DNA of 64,000 nt from Ascaphus truei (GCA_036426205.1 WSYH01001188.1:1-64000); one strand, 5' to 3'; shown: positions 1 to 11,624, counted from the stretch's first letter. The notes: generated by a model from the sequence alone, not told the origin. A program made the numbers and translations.

Positions 1-395
1 AGACTTGCAGAGACAGCAGGTGAGGGAATAAGTGCAGTAGGTGGCAGTGCTTGGTAGGAGTGACTATGGGACACTAGCCATGAGTCCAGGTTACTGGGAG
101 GCTTCATCGAAGAGGCCAGTTATACGGTCTGTCTTGAAGCTGGGGAGAGCGGGTGCTTGCCGAATACTGAGTGTGACGGAGTTCCACCAGTCAGGGGCAG
201 GGAGAGGGAAAGGTTTAAGTCGAGAGCGCGGTAACTCGGTGCCGAATAATAGTACAAATAGTATTAGGGGGCGTCTGTAACCAGCAGGAGCTCAGAACCG
301 GGGGCACATGGACAGGCCGGTGCAGCACTGCCCCCCCAAATCTTCACAACAGGGGGGAAGTAAGAGAGGGAGGGGGTAGCAGTCCAATGCCTTAC
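1..395. other. Septin intron 3 sequence, no exon seen
   Basis: No sequence for the next septin exon (switch I and the DTPG motif) is present on the minus strand. A short plus-strand reading frame at 41-280 has no recognisable similarity. The stretch is best read as intron. Confidence 0.5.
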
Positions 396-482
396 CCGCA
401 GCCCCAGGAATGTACCTCTCTGGGTACAGGTCAGTCAGGAACAAGCTGTTTATTAGGGTGGATTTTCCCAAACCAGATTCAC
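396..482 (-). CDS. Septin coding exon 3 (P-loop exon)
   Basis: This 87-nt exon lies between a TTTGCAG acceptor and a GTAAGG donor. It completes the split glycine and encodes the P-loop ESGLGKS followed by [15 protein letters not shown]. The exon ends in phase 1, as expected if the next exon starts with the rest of a Glu codon (AEKIE in SEPT2). Confidence 0.92.
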
Positions 483-2354
483 CTGCAAATGAAAAGAATT
501 TCTAAACGGGGTCTTTTATAGAATAAACACAAGGAGGAAGAGAGAGATGGTAACACACACAAAAGTGCCTCAGTCAAGTAACATAATAAAAAATATATAA
601 ATATAAAATATATATACACACACACAAATATATATATATATATATTTTGAGTTGTTTGTCTGTTCCCTAGGCATTGGGACACCTCTTAAGATATTGTAAC
701 CAAATTTTGCATGATGGTTCCTGAGATCACGGATCAGGTTTTTGTCTATGTTTGGATACAACTCACAGATGACAACACATATGACATCAGCAATGACCTA
801 ACTGATGACATCACACATGACAGGATCCCATCACACAACCCTCAAACTACCACTTAATCTTAGGTCACTCTGAAAATCCAATTTGCAACATTAGCAAAAA
901 TGCCGGAGCAGCCAAAGTTCTTCAGAGAGCGAGATCAGTGTTTGGGAGGAGAGGACAATGCCCCCCACACCCGCAGCGTTAGGGGCGCGCCATCAAACAC
1001 TTCAGGAAATGAAACTATGATGGGCGGAGTTCTTGTTGTTCTAGCAAAAGGATTTAAAATTAAAATTGTCCTTTTATAATATATATATATATCAATATGA
1101 GAGAGACATAGCGCTGCAGTGTACGTAGCGCTGTATATGTGAGGCATTAGTCCCTGTCCCAAACATCTCACCTTGCTGACCAAGTCACAGTGATATAAAG
1201 TGACTCCGTAAACGCAGGAGATCTGACAGCTTGGACTGAAACTAGGCCCTCCCACCACAAAGACAGTGACCCACTCCTACTTTTATCCCCACCGGGGGGG
1301 CAGCAAGTCCCTATCTCCCCTTGTCTTCTGTATTAAAAACGAGGGTGAAACACTCTGCATCTTGCGCACACCGTCAGAAAACCCATCACAGCCCGCGGAC
1401 CACGCTGCGCCATTTTCACATAACCGCCCTCCCCCCACGTGCACACGTCCACTCACCGACCACCATGAGGGTGAACTCGAATCCTTTCTTCACCGACTTC
1501 CTGTGGACCTGATTGGGCAGGTTGGCGAACCCGACATAGCCGGCGCCGTCTGAGAACTGCAAGCGAGAACGAACCCCTGCCGTTAGCGCTCACCTGGGAC
1601 ATCTCCGTACAAGTATGCTGTGTTTTTTCTCCATGAGTCTAATAAATTAGTATTTTTTCACTTTGGGAACGCTCTCTTTTTTTGATCTATCCTATTGGGA
1701 AGTAGTGCTGTGTCTTTTTGCTCCTGTTTCTGTACCTGATTGAAGACGGAAGCACACCTGTACCTGAGGGCGTGGAATACCACTCAAGGATGCTGCACTA
1801 TACATGAGTCCTTGAGATATATCTCATCCATCATTTCAACACACTATATTATTATATATGTGCCTGGACACTTTATTGTGTGTATACCTTACTACAGTGC
1901 CAAGTGGGATACTACCAGTTGATCTGATTATATGTGAGATTGCCTCGTTATTCTGATACCTAAAGGGTACCCCATCTATGGAGTCTTATCACCTGCATGC
2001 TTAAAGTTACTTGCTTATGTGTTGAGCATTTCACAATGTGTTTGTCAACTACGCTATTTAAACCCTACTACCCTAGAGTGACCACAAGGACGGGGAATAA
2101 AAATGGCCACCGGAGAGCGTGGGCTATTCAACACATTCATACGTCTCGGGTTCAACGAAAGGAGGTGGCCGTGTCTATATTATTCAGGGCGGGAAGCTGA
2201 AATAACGTAACATTGTAGGTTAAGGCTTTAGCTGGGACAGAGGCCTGTGATCAGCGTTTCGGATGACTTATACATTGAGTGGTACACAGTACCACTACTT
2301 TGTAAGACACACCCGGCCGCGCCTCACCTTAACTTTCTCTCCCGTCTGAGCCAT
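396..2354 (-). CDS. Septin, SEPT2-like (5' three coding exons, partial)
   Basis: Septins are GTP-binding proteins that polymerise into filaments at the cell cortex and cleavage furrow. Joined minus-strand exons 2328-2354, 1457-1556 and 396-482 give 71 residues. They hold the polybasic stretch ([15 protein letters not shown]) that binds phosphoinositides, then the G1/P-loop GESGLGKS, then the segment ending [11 protein letters not shown]. All junctions are GT-AG and phases agree (0, then 1, then 1). The combination of [22 protein letters not shown] and LYPER matches SEPT2; SEPT5 and SEPT4 usually have FATLPNQ, FTLMVAG and LYKDR/LYRDR. The remaining GTPase domain and coiled coil would lie to the left of the window. 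Gene order beside CLDN5 and CDC45 recalls SEPTIN5 on human 22q11.2, so paralogue identity is unresolved and no symbol is given. Confidence 0.87.
483..1456. other. Septin intron 2 with AT/AC microsatellite
   Basis: This intron holds a compound AT/AC microsatellite at about 586-646 and a short AT run near 1077-1092. Nothing else is recognisable. Confidence 0.5.
1457..1556 (-). CDS. Septin coding exon 2
   Basis: This 100-nt exon follows a CAG acceptor and ends G|GTGAGT, leaving a split glycine codon (phase 1). It encodes [16 protein letters not shown] and then the [16 protein letters not shown] segment, which is almost invariant in SEPT2 proteins. Confidence 0.92.
1557..2327. other. Septin intron 1
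   Basis: This is the intron between the proposed start exon and coding exon 2. I see no coding or repeat signal beyond AT-rich stretches. Confidence 0.4.
2328..2354 (-). CDS. Septin coding exon 1 (start codon)
   Basis: Nine codons read MAQTGEKVK and end in AAG before a GTGAGG donor. The phase-0 join to the next exon gives a continuous reading frame. The short variable N-terminus is usual for septins. The start is inferred from position, Kozak-like context (ATCATGG) and frame only; a transcript would settle it. Confidence 0.6.
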
Positions 2355-2560
2355 GATGCGTCACCAGGAATGTCCGACCCTAGGGAAGACGGAGCACAGT
2401 TAGACAAATGTAGGAACAAACCCTGTGCGGTGACGGGTCTCTCTGCCCACCTAGCGCGTGCCGACCTTAGCGTGCGTCCGGTGTGCACACGCGCTGGCTA
2501 CATTCCCATACAGGGAAAGAAACAATGAAAAGCGCAGCTTTGGTTTCGGGGGAGATCACT
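2355..2560 (-). promoter_or_regulatory. Candidate septin 5' UTR and promoter region
   Basis: The sequence directly upstream of the proposed septin ATG is locally rich in CpG, especially 2428-2505. No TATA box is evident. This would suit a CpG-type housekeeping promoter on the minus strand. The assignment rests on position and base composition alone. Confidence 0.3.
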
Positions 2561-5062
2561 CTGGAAAAGAATCAAGAGTAGAAGGGATTGTGGGCCATGT
2601 GTGCTAAATGGTGCTCTACCAGCCATACACTCCGTTCAGGTGAATCGGCTGTATGGCGTCTTCCTTCCCGGGAGAGGGTCTCATGCAATAGCACCACTTA
2701 GTAGTTATGCGCCTCTATCTTTGAAGGCCAAGACCCTGCTACGTGGGGTAAAGCCCGTTCCCCACCTCCGCCCGTGTGACCAGCCAATGAGTTCCATGGC
2801 CCGGCTTAGTTCCCCATATAATCTGAGCCGCCAAACATCTCCAGTTAAGAACAATTATGCACTGTCCTTATGAGGTTCCCCCAAACACAGCCCATGTCAG
2901 CTGCCTGTTGGGAGCCCCCCCCAAATAAGGTAGCTGGGATAATAACCCCAAGGTTTAGAAACACTGCGCGGGGCAAGGCCGAACTGTGCGAGGCGCACCC
3001 CTCATTCTATTCACATGCACAGCTCATTTCTTATTTTCACACCCGCAATACCCCAATATTTCTTTTTTCATTTTGACACCCAGTTACCAGTACTGAAGTG
3101 AAGCAGGGAGGAACCGGTTGGGCAAGTCACTTTACCTCCCTGTGCCTCTGGCACCAAAAAACATAGATTGTAAGCTCTGCGGGGCAGGGACTGTGTGCTC
3201 CAGCAAACGTTATATGTACCGTGCAGTTTAGACTGTCAGCGCTATGCTATATAATATAATATTTTTATAGACAAACTTACAATCACACTTTTTGCATTAA
3301 GTAAAGCAGATTTGTTTTAGAAAGCCCGCACCTTCCTTCCTTTTGCAGCATAAATCTCACCTCCATGTTTTGTTCCCTTCCACGTAGCAGTGCCCCAGTG
3401 TTCTATAAGCACACACCTCTCTCGTTTTAATATACCCAGCACAGTAATACTGTACTGTATTCGTACCACTCCGACCACTGTCCACCTGGTCCTTACAATC
3501 TGGAACATGATCGTAGTGTTTCGACCATCTGTGTTTCTTGCAGGTTACCCCAGGCACCCTGGTAGTGCTCATTTACATGTCGTTACCCAGAATCCCTGGC
3601 TGCAGTGAAAGCCTTGCATGCTAAAAGATAACGGAGGAAGGCAGGTTTGTGGACATGTGCTCTCGAGGTAAACCAAGACAAGCCTAGGCAGTTCCAAATA
3701 TGTTTTCCTTGTCACCACAACCAGATAGCAACTGAAATCTTGCTGCATTCCCAGCTCAGCAGGAGGTTCTGAGCCAGGCTGGGGAATGTCATTTCCTGTC
3801 CGACATCACAGTGGGACATCCAGGAGAAGAATGGGACCCCCCTGCCCCACAATCTCCCCTGAGCATGGAATGCAAGCCTCAGAAAAGCAAACTAATAAAA
3901 AAAGGAGTGTGTGTCTGAGCTGTGCGGTGTGCAGCTCGGGGAGAGACATACTCTCTATGGGTTGGCATGAATCGCAGCCCTCCTGCGCAGTACAGGGAGA
4001 CGTTCGTCAGTTACAAGACCACACAAGAATATGCACGAATAGCAAATATTATTCATATTATTATTATTATTATTATTCCTTCGACACCGCCAACTGTACC
4101 TGCACTGCTTTCACTCATTTCAAAAATAGAAAACGATAAGTGGATGAGAAGCAGGAATATCCAATGAAAGATTGGGATAAAGGAGTCCTAACCTAAGAGC
4201 TTGCAATCTACAATATATGCATCAGAAGCAGACATGTACACACACCGTTTTTTTGGATCCGTATCACAAAGTTGTGGCAGTTATTTAATTGGGGGGGCGC
4301 GGGTGGGGGGGAATACATGTCTGCCCTGACACATTCTCTCCAAACTGGGGTGTGAACCCCCAAATTGCTGCGAACCCCCAAATTGCTGCATCGCTGGGAT
4401 CACCGCAGTGCATAGCGCGTTCCGGATTACCTGCGATCGTGGCAGCTCCCTCACCTAGAAATATTCCTACATTTTAAAAAAAAATCATTCTTGTGATTTA
4501 TTTTTTTTAGGTTAGAAAACTCATATTACACATTGAATCAACATGAAAAAAAATAATCAAACACAAGAGCCACCGAGTACATCAGCCAAAAACAGCCTCA
4601 TCCCGGGACTTCGCCTCTCACCGACGTGTAAAACGGTGCTAACGTTTCCGCGTCTCTCCCGCCAAATAAATGGGTTTCCCTGGGAAACGTTTTCGCCACA
4701 ACCTCAATAATACCGCCAAACTAGTAAGCGAAAAATCTCTCCGGGTTCAGCGAAACCCGGTGCGCGCGTCCGATTCATCGTCTCGGCATTGAGCGATTTT
4801 AGGGAAACTTGCGCAAATTGGCAGACGGAAACGAAATTGCGCTGCGCAACGACTTCGTTCCTGGAGAACCGGCTGCGAACCCCGGCCGAGCTGCAGATTA
4901 GTTTTTGCGACTACAAAAAAAAAAAAAAGGGGGTGGGGGACAGGTCAGCCGGATTGCGACCTCCCGCAAAAGCTTTTACATGCCGCGGGTTTGGAGTTAG
5001 TCTCATAAACGAAAAATTAGCATTTCTCCAATAAAATGCCCTTTGTTAGCCCCTGTAATAAC
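2561..5062. other. Intergenic, upstream of septin
   Basis: No gene is recognised. The stretch holds a dispersed-repeat fragment at about 3150-3260 (shared motif gattgtaagct, also near 15449), a fragment of the octamer-containing repeat at about 3565-3665, an (ATT)n microsatellite at about 4047-4078 and an A-run near 4914-4928. Confidence 0.5.
3565..3665 (+). repeat. Octamer-containing dispersed repeat, fragment
   Basis: This matches part of the family seen at 8119-8440, 14445-14665, 20478-20735, 43836-44195 and 57610-57925, including the shared motif acccagaatccctggctgca. It is more diverged than the others. Confidence 0.6.
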
Positions 5063-5243
5063 CAAGGAGGGAGAGGGAGTTGGGGTACAATTCCTTTTAT
5101 TGGACCAACAAAGTAGATGATGTTACAAGCTTTCCAACCTCTCGGGGTCCTTCATTGGGTCCCTGGGAGGTTGGAAAGCTTGCAACATCAACTACTTGTT
5201 TGTCCAATAAAGGTATCATCCCCCAACTCCCTCTCCATCCTTT
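5063..5243. mobile_element. Hairpin element (inverted repeat, arms ~87 bp)
   Basis: The left arm starts aaggagggagagggagttgg and the right arm is its near-complete reverse complement, with gcttgcaacatc near the centre. The whole unit is about 180 bp and folds on itself, as foldback elements and MITEs do. No target duplication was identified. Confidence 0.7.
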
Positions 5244-6162
5244 GTTACTACATGGAAGGGTCAACACTGCCCCCCACCCGTCTTTGCATTTTTGGCCTCA
5301 AAATCCCCAAACCCCCCACTTTTGGTGGTCCGTGGATGTCTAGAACTGTTTAGGGCTTCATCTCCTTCCCTGTGCTGTACATACTGTTCCCGTACACCAG
5401 GCCCCTACAGTGACGTGACCAGCCCTGTCGCTAACCTCCTTCTACGCATTGGCCACCCCATCAACCTCATCTGGGGCACGAGGCAGCGACGCACGAGGAC
5501 AAAGAAAACCCAACAACAAAAAGAGAAGGAATTTGCCTCATTTCCTGCACCCGTTCCAGGAAACGAGAAGTAAACTTTCTCATCGGCGGCTAAGTGTCAT
5601 TTTCCCGGTGTGCACTGCAGATAAAGAACATAGAACATTGTCAAGGAGCGCTAGAAACCCAGCATTACAGAAATGTCATGTTTTTAAAACCCTCTTGTTT
5701 ATGGTTGGGATTATGGGAATAAATTGTTCAGCGGGGGCTGTTTTCTCCCTGAGAGTACGCTGTTGCGTTGGCATGGCAACCTCTCGTTACATGTTACACC
5801 CCGGGTTTGCACGGGAGACCCCCCCAAAGGGGAGGAAAGACCAATAATATTACTTGTACACAAAATACAGGTATTTAAGGCAAGGCGGAGGGATTTGCCA
5901 TCGATCATACAGTGAGCGAGAGACGCTGAAACTGCATTCAACGCCCAAACAGTACAGGGACGTTATACAGCGCCAGACTATATATACGCTATATTATTAT
6001 CGTTTATTTGTAAAGCTCCTACACATTCTGCAGCGGGGTACAAAGGGGGCACAGAGAGGGGATAGTTACATAAACAGAGTTACAAACAAATAATGACAAT
6101 CATGCACAGACAGATACAGAAGGTAATGGGGTCCGTGCTCATGAGAGATTACAGTCTGCAGC
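5244..6162. other. Intergenic, no gene recognised
   Basis: Both strands show only short frames. The part near 5980-6120 resembles other low-copy dispersed sequence in the window (short ATT run followed by a conserved A-rich segment). No exon is recognised. Confidence 0.4.
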
Positions 6163-6371
6163 GGGGGATGTCAACACCAGTCCTCAAGACCCCCCCCCCC
6201 CCCCCAACTGGTCAGGTTTTAAGGGTATCCCTGCTTCAGCACAGATGGCTCATTCGGTGGCTCAAACAGTCCCAGCTTCAGCTTCGACTGAGCCACCTGT
6301 GTTGAAGCTGGGGTATCCTCAAAACCTGACCTGTTTGGCGGGGTCTTGAGGACTGGAGTTTAGAACTCCTG
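6163..6371. mobile_element. Palindromic hAT-like MITE
   Basis: This is one member of a family with TIRs of the form CAGGGGTG.CCAACTCCAG and self-complementary arms containing acaggtcaggttttcaggat and its complement. Here the left arm is interrupted by a C-run near 6188-6203. The flank at 6372-6455 matches the reverse complement of 46583-46670, next to another member. Confidence 0.75.
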
Positions 6372-7970
6372 ATCTACGGGGAACGAGGGACAGTGTTGAA
6401 ACAAAAAAAAAGATCATAGTGGCTGCTCATTGTGGGATGGAGTGTGGTCCAGCCACACAGCTGATCCCATTAGAGTGTGTGTGTGTGTGAGTGTGTAAAA
6501 GGAAATGAGAAAAGGGTGAGAATTCTCGGGTTCCCAGGTGTGGGCCTCGGATTATGTGCAGAATCACTGCAAATCAGGCATGAGGTCACAGTCTGGAAAC
6601 CCGTGTAATAGGGTAATAACTATATTAGGGCTGTGATGGTGGAATAATTGGCACTGCAGAGTGCATCTGCTGTACATTGAATTAATGGAGCTGCTACATT
6701 GACATGACTGATCCCCACACTGGCTACATGCAAGTCCCTTCCTCTACCTGTATCTATGCAGCACTATAATACTAACATGTATTCCTTTCTCTTTATAGCA
6801 GCAGTCCAAGCTGCCAGGTTTTTTTTATTTTTTATTATCTGATTTATTTTCCCCTTTAATATGCGCATCAATACAGTCCACACAATGACAAGTAATTATC
6901 TAAGTTGCAGATCGATCCGTTCTCCTGTGATCGATTGGAGAAGATTCGGCTCGGGGGTTCACTAAATGGCCGTCAGTGCAGCAGAAGAGAACCAAAGATG
7001 CAAAGTTCTGTGGGGAAGATCATGTGACCAGGCAGTCACTAGATACAATTGGTGCACTGTTAGAGAGAGGGCAGCGCTCAAAAAGGGGTGTGCCAGAGCC
7101 TGTTTCAGAAGTGGAAGGGGATGTGACTTTGTAAATGGTTGCTATAGAAACAAAAAGGCTTGTTACATTATAATACATTAAATGTCATTTCAGAGTTATT
7201 AAAAAAAAAAAAAAAAAGTTGTGTCTCATAGTACAGAACTGATTTATTTAAAAAAAAAAAAACCATACGTAGGATATTGCTTAGTCTGCAGCTTTAATTA
7301 GGGAAGTAACAGAAAAGGTTTTATTCTCACAAAACACCCCAAAATAAAACAAAAGAGTGTCGAGCTCGCGGTTACCCACTGGCGTCGGCCACCCCTGGTT
7401 TAGGGCTTTATTCTGATGCGGTGCTTTGAGCCGATTCTAGCGGTAAAATCCCTTTGGAAATGAATGGGGATTTTCTGCCCAAAACAGCATTCGCTGCGGA
7501 CTACGTAGAATGACCCCCTTCAAGTCTGAACGCCGCTCTCCCTTCCAACGTTAACCCCACATCCCCTCTCCTCCCTCCTTTCACAAGTATTTGTGGAATG
7601 TCAGATGGAGATCAGCTCTCGCCTGCTTCCCACCCACCCCAAGTAATCCACACAGACAAAGGGGGTACAGCCAGACCCCAGAGGGAGGTACGGGGTACAC
7701 AATCTTTAACCTCATGCGTTTCCAAAGCGTCAACATATTTCATGGCAAAACGCCGACTTGAAAATAACAACGTAGCCGGGACGTGCGATACCTGCGATAC
7801 CTCATCACGTACCGAGCTTACAGCCGGACGTTAGTAATCACCAGGGGGATGAAAGCCGCTGTTGACAGTATACTTGTAACAGTGTGGCAGTGACGCAGTC
7901 ACCAGATGTATAAGCAGAGCGATGTCACGGGGACAGGACTTGTGTGGGATTTATTGACATGGGCTACATC
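6372..7970. other. Intergenic with simple repeats
   Basis: This stretch holds a short (GT)n tract near 6474-6499, A-runs at 7201-7217 and 7250-7261, and otherwise no recognised exon, RNA gene or element. Confidence 0.4.
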
Positions 7971-8110
7971 GGGGGTGCTCAACTCCGCCCAACAGGTCAG
8001 GTTTTAATGACATGCCAGCTTCAGCATAGGTGGGTGGCTCAATCAGTGACTGAGCCACTGATAGAGGCACCTGTGCTGAAGCAGGGACTGATTGAGCCAC
8101 CTGTGCTGTT
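7971..8110. mobile_element. Palindromic hAT-like MITE, truncated
   Basis: The left arm and centre of the palindromic family are present (ggtcaggttttaatgac, gagccacctgtgctga). The right terminus is missing: the sequence changes abruptly into the octamer-containing repeat at about 8119. Confidence 0.7.
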
Positions 8111-8118
8111 ACCTATCC

Positions 8119-8440
8119 AAGCTTCAAATTGGCAAAGCCAGTATAACCAGCATCACACTGATGAGACCCAAAAGGTAAAAACAGCTGTCTGTAAGCAGGT
8201 TACTGGCTATGCAGCTTATCCCAGGCTGTGATGAAAGCTGTGTAATACAGCAAGCATAAGCTTATAAGGGTTCCATGTTAAAATGGATTTGAGGGAAAAG
8301 GTGACACTGTGTGCTCATTTGCATGTCATTTCCCAGAATCCCTTGCTGCAGTGGAAGCACTGTATGCTGGGCGATAATGGTGAAAGACAGGGTGGCAGAC
8401 CTGTCTAAGACATGCAAATGAGCATACAGGAATATTTCCA
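8119..8440 (+). repeat. Octamer-containing dispersed repeat, long copy
   Basis: This family of roughly 320-350 bp carries gctcatttgcatgtcatt (with an ATTTGCAT octamer), agaatcccttgctgcagtgg, and a second inverted octamer near its end (gacatgcaaatgagc). These give it partly self-complementary ends. I cannot name the family. Confidence 0.75.
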
Positions 8441-8445
8441 TTTGA

Positions 8446-8500
8446 TTGATATATACATACATACACATACACATACATACATACATACATATATACACGT
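8446..8500. repeat. (ATAC)n microsatellite
   Basis: A run of atac/acat units directly follows the octamer-containing repeat. Confidence 0.85.
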
Positions 8501-8847
8501 CATTTCTTTTTAAAGTGCCAACATATTCCGCAGCGCAAATAAAACATTTACCATAAGTGATTAGGTTTGGCGAGTTCATACCCAATACGAGCGTATTTGG
8601 GCTGCTTTTGCTGCATGCCGATATTGTCTTGTTAATGTCAAGAAATATATGGAAAAAGCTCACGTGTGTGTACGATAAATATATATAAAACACATAATAT
8701 ACTACCTCAGAGCACCCCCCTCCCCCCCACGTTTATGTAGACAGACATATTTATGGATAGACACAGAGATAAGATAGAGATGATAGATAGCTGTGTATCT
8801 GAAGGGCAGGTGAGTGAGTACAGCGCTGGATGTCGTGATCTTTTCTG

Positions 8848-8856
8848 TGTGTGTGT

Positions 8857-8893
<37 letters not shown>
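8848..8893. repeat. (GT)n microsatellite
   Basis: A nearly pure GT dinucleotide tract of about 45 bp. Confidence 0.9.
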
Positions 8894-8895
<2 letters not shown>

Positions 8896-9336
8896 TCTCG
8901 AACTTAATAATAAAAAAACAAATACTCTATACCGTTCTGTGGCCAACGAAATGCTTTTATTTGTGGAGCTTTCGAGATATACTGATCTCTTCTTCGGGCG
9001 ATGTTACATTGGATAAATCAAGAAAGGTTTTACTTTAAAACAGCCTGGAATGTTATCTGTGGATGAAGCCTATCCCTCCCCCCTGTGCAGTATGTGATTT
9101 ATGACTTTAGGTGTTAAATGGTCCCTGAATGTTTGTGATGTAAGAGTGTGTGTGTATGTATGTAAATATAAATGTATAGAGCACTTTACAAAAGGTGTGT
9201 GGAGAGGGAATGTAGACCAATGGCGTGGGTGGGTGTGCAAATGTAAGAGGGTGTTGCATTACTATAAATGGTGTGTGGATACTATGTAGTTACTATTGAT
9301 ATATAGGGATAGAATTACATTGTTCATTTGTATGTG

Positions 9337-9607
9337 TAAGGCCGCGCCTATTGTGCGAGCGACGGCGACGCATGACGTCACCCGTTGCTGTCGCCGCTAG
9401 CGAAAGTTGCGGCCGACCAGGTCTTTGATTGGTTCAGAGGCTGTCACATGTGGTGACAGCCTCTGAAAAATCAAATTTGACCGGCTTCAAGAATTCGCAC
9501 CGCCAGCGTCGCTCCGTCGCGTTGCGCTTACTATAAGCGCACGCGACGGCGGCAATACATTTGTTTTGCTGCGACGTCGCATCGCCGCCACTATAAGCGC
9601 AGCCTAA
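9337..9607. mobile_element. GC-rich MITE with 'TAAGGC-GCGC' inverted ends
   Basis: The ends start taaggccgcgcctattgtg and finish with the imperfect complement cactataagcgcagcctaag. A related element with similar ends lies at about 59930-60183. CpG density is high compared with the flanks. Confidence 0.65.
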
Positions 9608-9636
9608 GAGACAGCTGTGTGTGCATTCATATAGCG

Positions 9637-9931
9637 CAGGGGTGAGCAAAGTTTTTAACTTGCGCCCCCCCCCTGCCTCCTTACCTCCTGCCTCACGCCC
9701 CCTCTCCTCCGGCGTCAAATGACGTCACGGGGTCATGTGACATCACGTTGCCATGGCAACGTGACATCATTTGACGCTGGTTACCATGGCTACGCGTTGT
9801 CGAAGATTGGGTGAGCGAAGCTGCAGAGGCCTCAAGCGATCCCTGCGCTTAATTTGGTGGATAGCGCGGGACCTCTGGAGCCGCCGCACCTCCCCTGGAA
9901 ATTTTCTCGCACCCCACTTTGCGCACCACTT
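9637..9931. mobile_element. GC-rich hAT-like MITE with 8-bp target duplication
   Basis: The element starts CAGGGGTGAGCAAAG and ends with a degenerate copy of the family terminus (GCGCACCACTT). It is flanked by perfect 8-bp direct repeats, atatagcg at 9629-9636 and 9932-9939. The CAGGGG ends and 8-bp duplications are typical of hAT transposons. The inside carries the family's alternating gacgtcac/catggcaac motifs. Confidence 0.8.
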
Positions 9932-10082
9932 ATATAGCGCAGTATTTATAGACATGGGATTTAGCACTCATAGGAAGAGAGTAAAACCTTTCTTGCTTTA
10001 TTCATTGTAACATCGCCGGAAGAGGAGATCAGTGTATCTCAAAAGCTCGCACAAATAAAAGTATTTTGTTAGCCACATATTG

Positions 10083-10327
10083 GTATTAAGTATTTGTGTT
10101 ATGTATTAGACAGATAGAGATGATAGTGGTGTGTGTGTGTGTATATATATATTATACACACACATACATATACACATACATACACACATACATACACACA
10201 TACATACATACATACACACATACAGATAGATATGATAGATAGCTGTGTTTCTTAGTGCAGATTGATACAGTAATAGTTCCATACATTCATATATGTTTAT
10301 GGAGAGTATATATTAGCTAGAGATTAT

Positions 10328-10405
<78 letters not shown>

Positions 10406-10810
10406 ATAGACAGAGAGGTGATAGATAGCTGTGTGTGTGTAGATGACAGAGAGATGATAGCTGTGTATCTGTGTGTAGATTACTGATACAGTCCCACACA
10501 CAATGTTACACTCAGTGAGGAGCTGCGCCCGGTACCGGGTCTGACCTCAGTGACTCCCCGCCGGTTCCAGCCTCTCTCCTCCAGCCGCGGTGTGCTCAGG
10601 AATCCGGGCTCCTCCCAAACACAGGCCTCCCGCATCCCACAGTGCACCGCGGCCCGGCTCAGCTCTATGGTATGTCCAATGGAGACATGGGAGAGGGAGG
10701 ATAGAGCGTCTCCCAGACAGGGGGGTATGTAAACTGTCTCCCTCCCAGTGCAGCAGGATGTGCTGGATGGAGTATATTGTATGTATATGTATTTATGTGT
10801 GTTTTATGTA
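10083..10810. repeat. Cluster of compound microsatellites
   Basis: GT/AT/AC tracts lie at about 10128-10225 and a long (GT)n(AT)n tract at about 10327-10403. The stretch between 10500 and 10760 is CpG-containing single-copy-looking sequence with no recognised exon. Confidence 0.8.
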
Positions 10811-10920
10811 TTGTGTATATGTAGTGTGTGCATTGTGTATGTATTGTGTATGTAGTGTGTGCATTGTGTATGTAGTGTGTGCATTGTGTATGTAGTGTGT
10901 GCATTGTGTATGTATTGTGG
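10811..10920. repeat. 20-bp minisatellite
   Basis: About five units of roughly gtagtgtgtgcattgtgtat in tandem. Confidence 0.85.
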
Positions 10921-11026
10921 GCACACACTGCTGTCCAGATTAGCAAAATTAACACTTGTGTTCAGACTTCAATTAAGACAAAAATGTTGTCTATTTGAAT
11001 TTCTGTTAGAAGTGAGAGAGCCTTTC

Positions 11027-11190
11027 ATCCAATGAGTGAGATAGCCTTCGATCCAATGAGTGAGGCAGCCTTCGATCCAATGAGTGAGACAGCCTTCCAT
11101 CCAATGAGTGAGACAGCCTTCCATCCAATGAGTGAGACAGCCTTCCATCCAATGAGTGAGACAGCCTTCCATCCAATGAGTGACAATCCT
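11027..11190. repeat. 24-bp minisatellite (~7 units)
   Basis: The unit is about gagtgagacagccttccatc followed by caat. The right units are nearly identical and the left ones slightly diverged. Confidence 0.9.
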
Positions 11191-11212
11191 AATGACTGAC
11201 ACTTGACAGGGC

Positions 11213-11297
11213 TGGGAATATGGGGGTTGGATGACAGGCCTGGATATATGAAAGTTGGATGGTAGGCCTCGGAATATGGAGGTTGGATGACAGGGCT
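11213..11297. repeat. 28-bp minisatellite, small outlying block
   Basis: About three diverged units of the array at 11876-13140 (gggttggatgacaggcctgg core). Confidence 0.8.
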
Positions 11298-11624
11298 GGT
11301 GTACATCTGCGTTGCCCCAAAGGCGGACGCCTGATGGGGCTCCCCAAGAGCTGCTCCCCTCTGCACAGGACCAGCGTGCTAAGGGTTAACATTTGCTTGT
11401 ACTTTGTGGAATGTCAACCCCACCCACTGGAATGTTAATGAGACAAGAGGACACAAAGAACTTTAGTGTTCACAGCTGCATTGAATCTCAACCACCCCAT
11501 TGTACATCTACGTCAACCCAAAGGCGGACAGCCTTTGGCGCAGCCAAAGGGTGTGAGCCGTTTGCTGCCCTTCTGTGATGTTTGGTGATGTTAAAGCTCC
11601 TCTATTTCAATCTGACATGCACAG
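11298..11624. other. Single-copy-looking sequence between minisatellite blocks
   Basis: No gene is recognised. Two short related segments around 11305 and 11503 share a core (acatctgcgttgccccaaag against acatctacgtcaacccaaag), so this may be a diverged internal duplication. Confidence 0.35.

Larger units (their letters stand above)
8931..10082. mobile_element. ~1.15-kb element with ~100-bp terminal inverted repeats
   Basis: The left arm (8931-9040) and right arm (about 9982-10082) are reverse complements over about 100 bp, including gagctttcgagatatactga on the left and a matching complement on the right. Two other elements sit inside (9337-9607 and 9637-9931), so they inserted later or expanded this unit. 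No transposase reading frame is visible, so it is non-autonomous. Confidence 0.7.
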
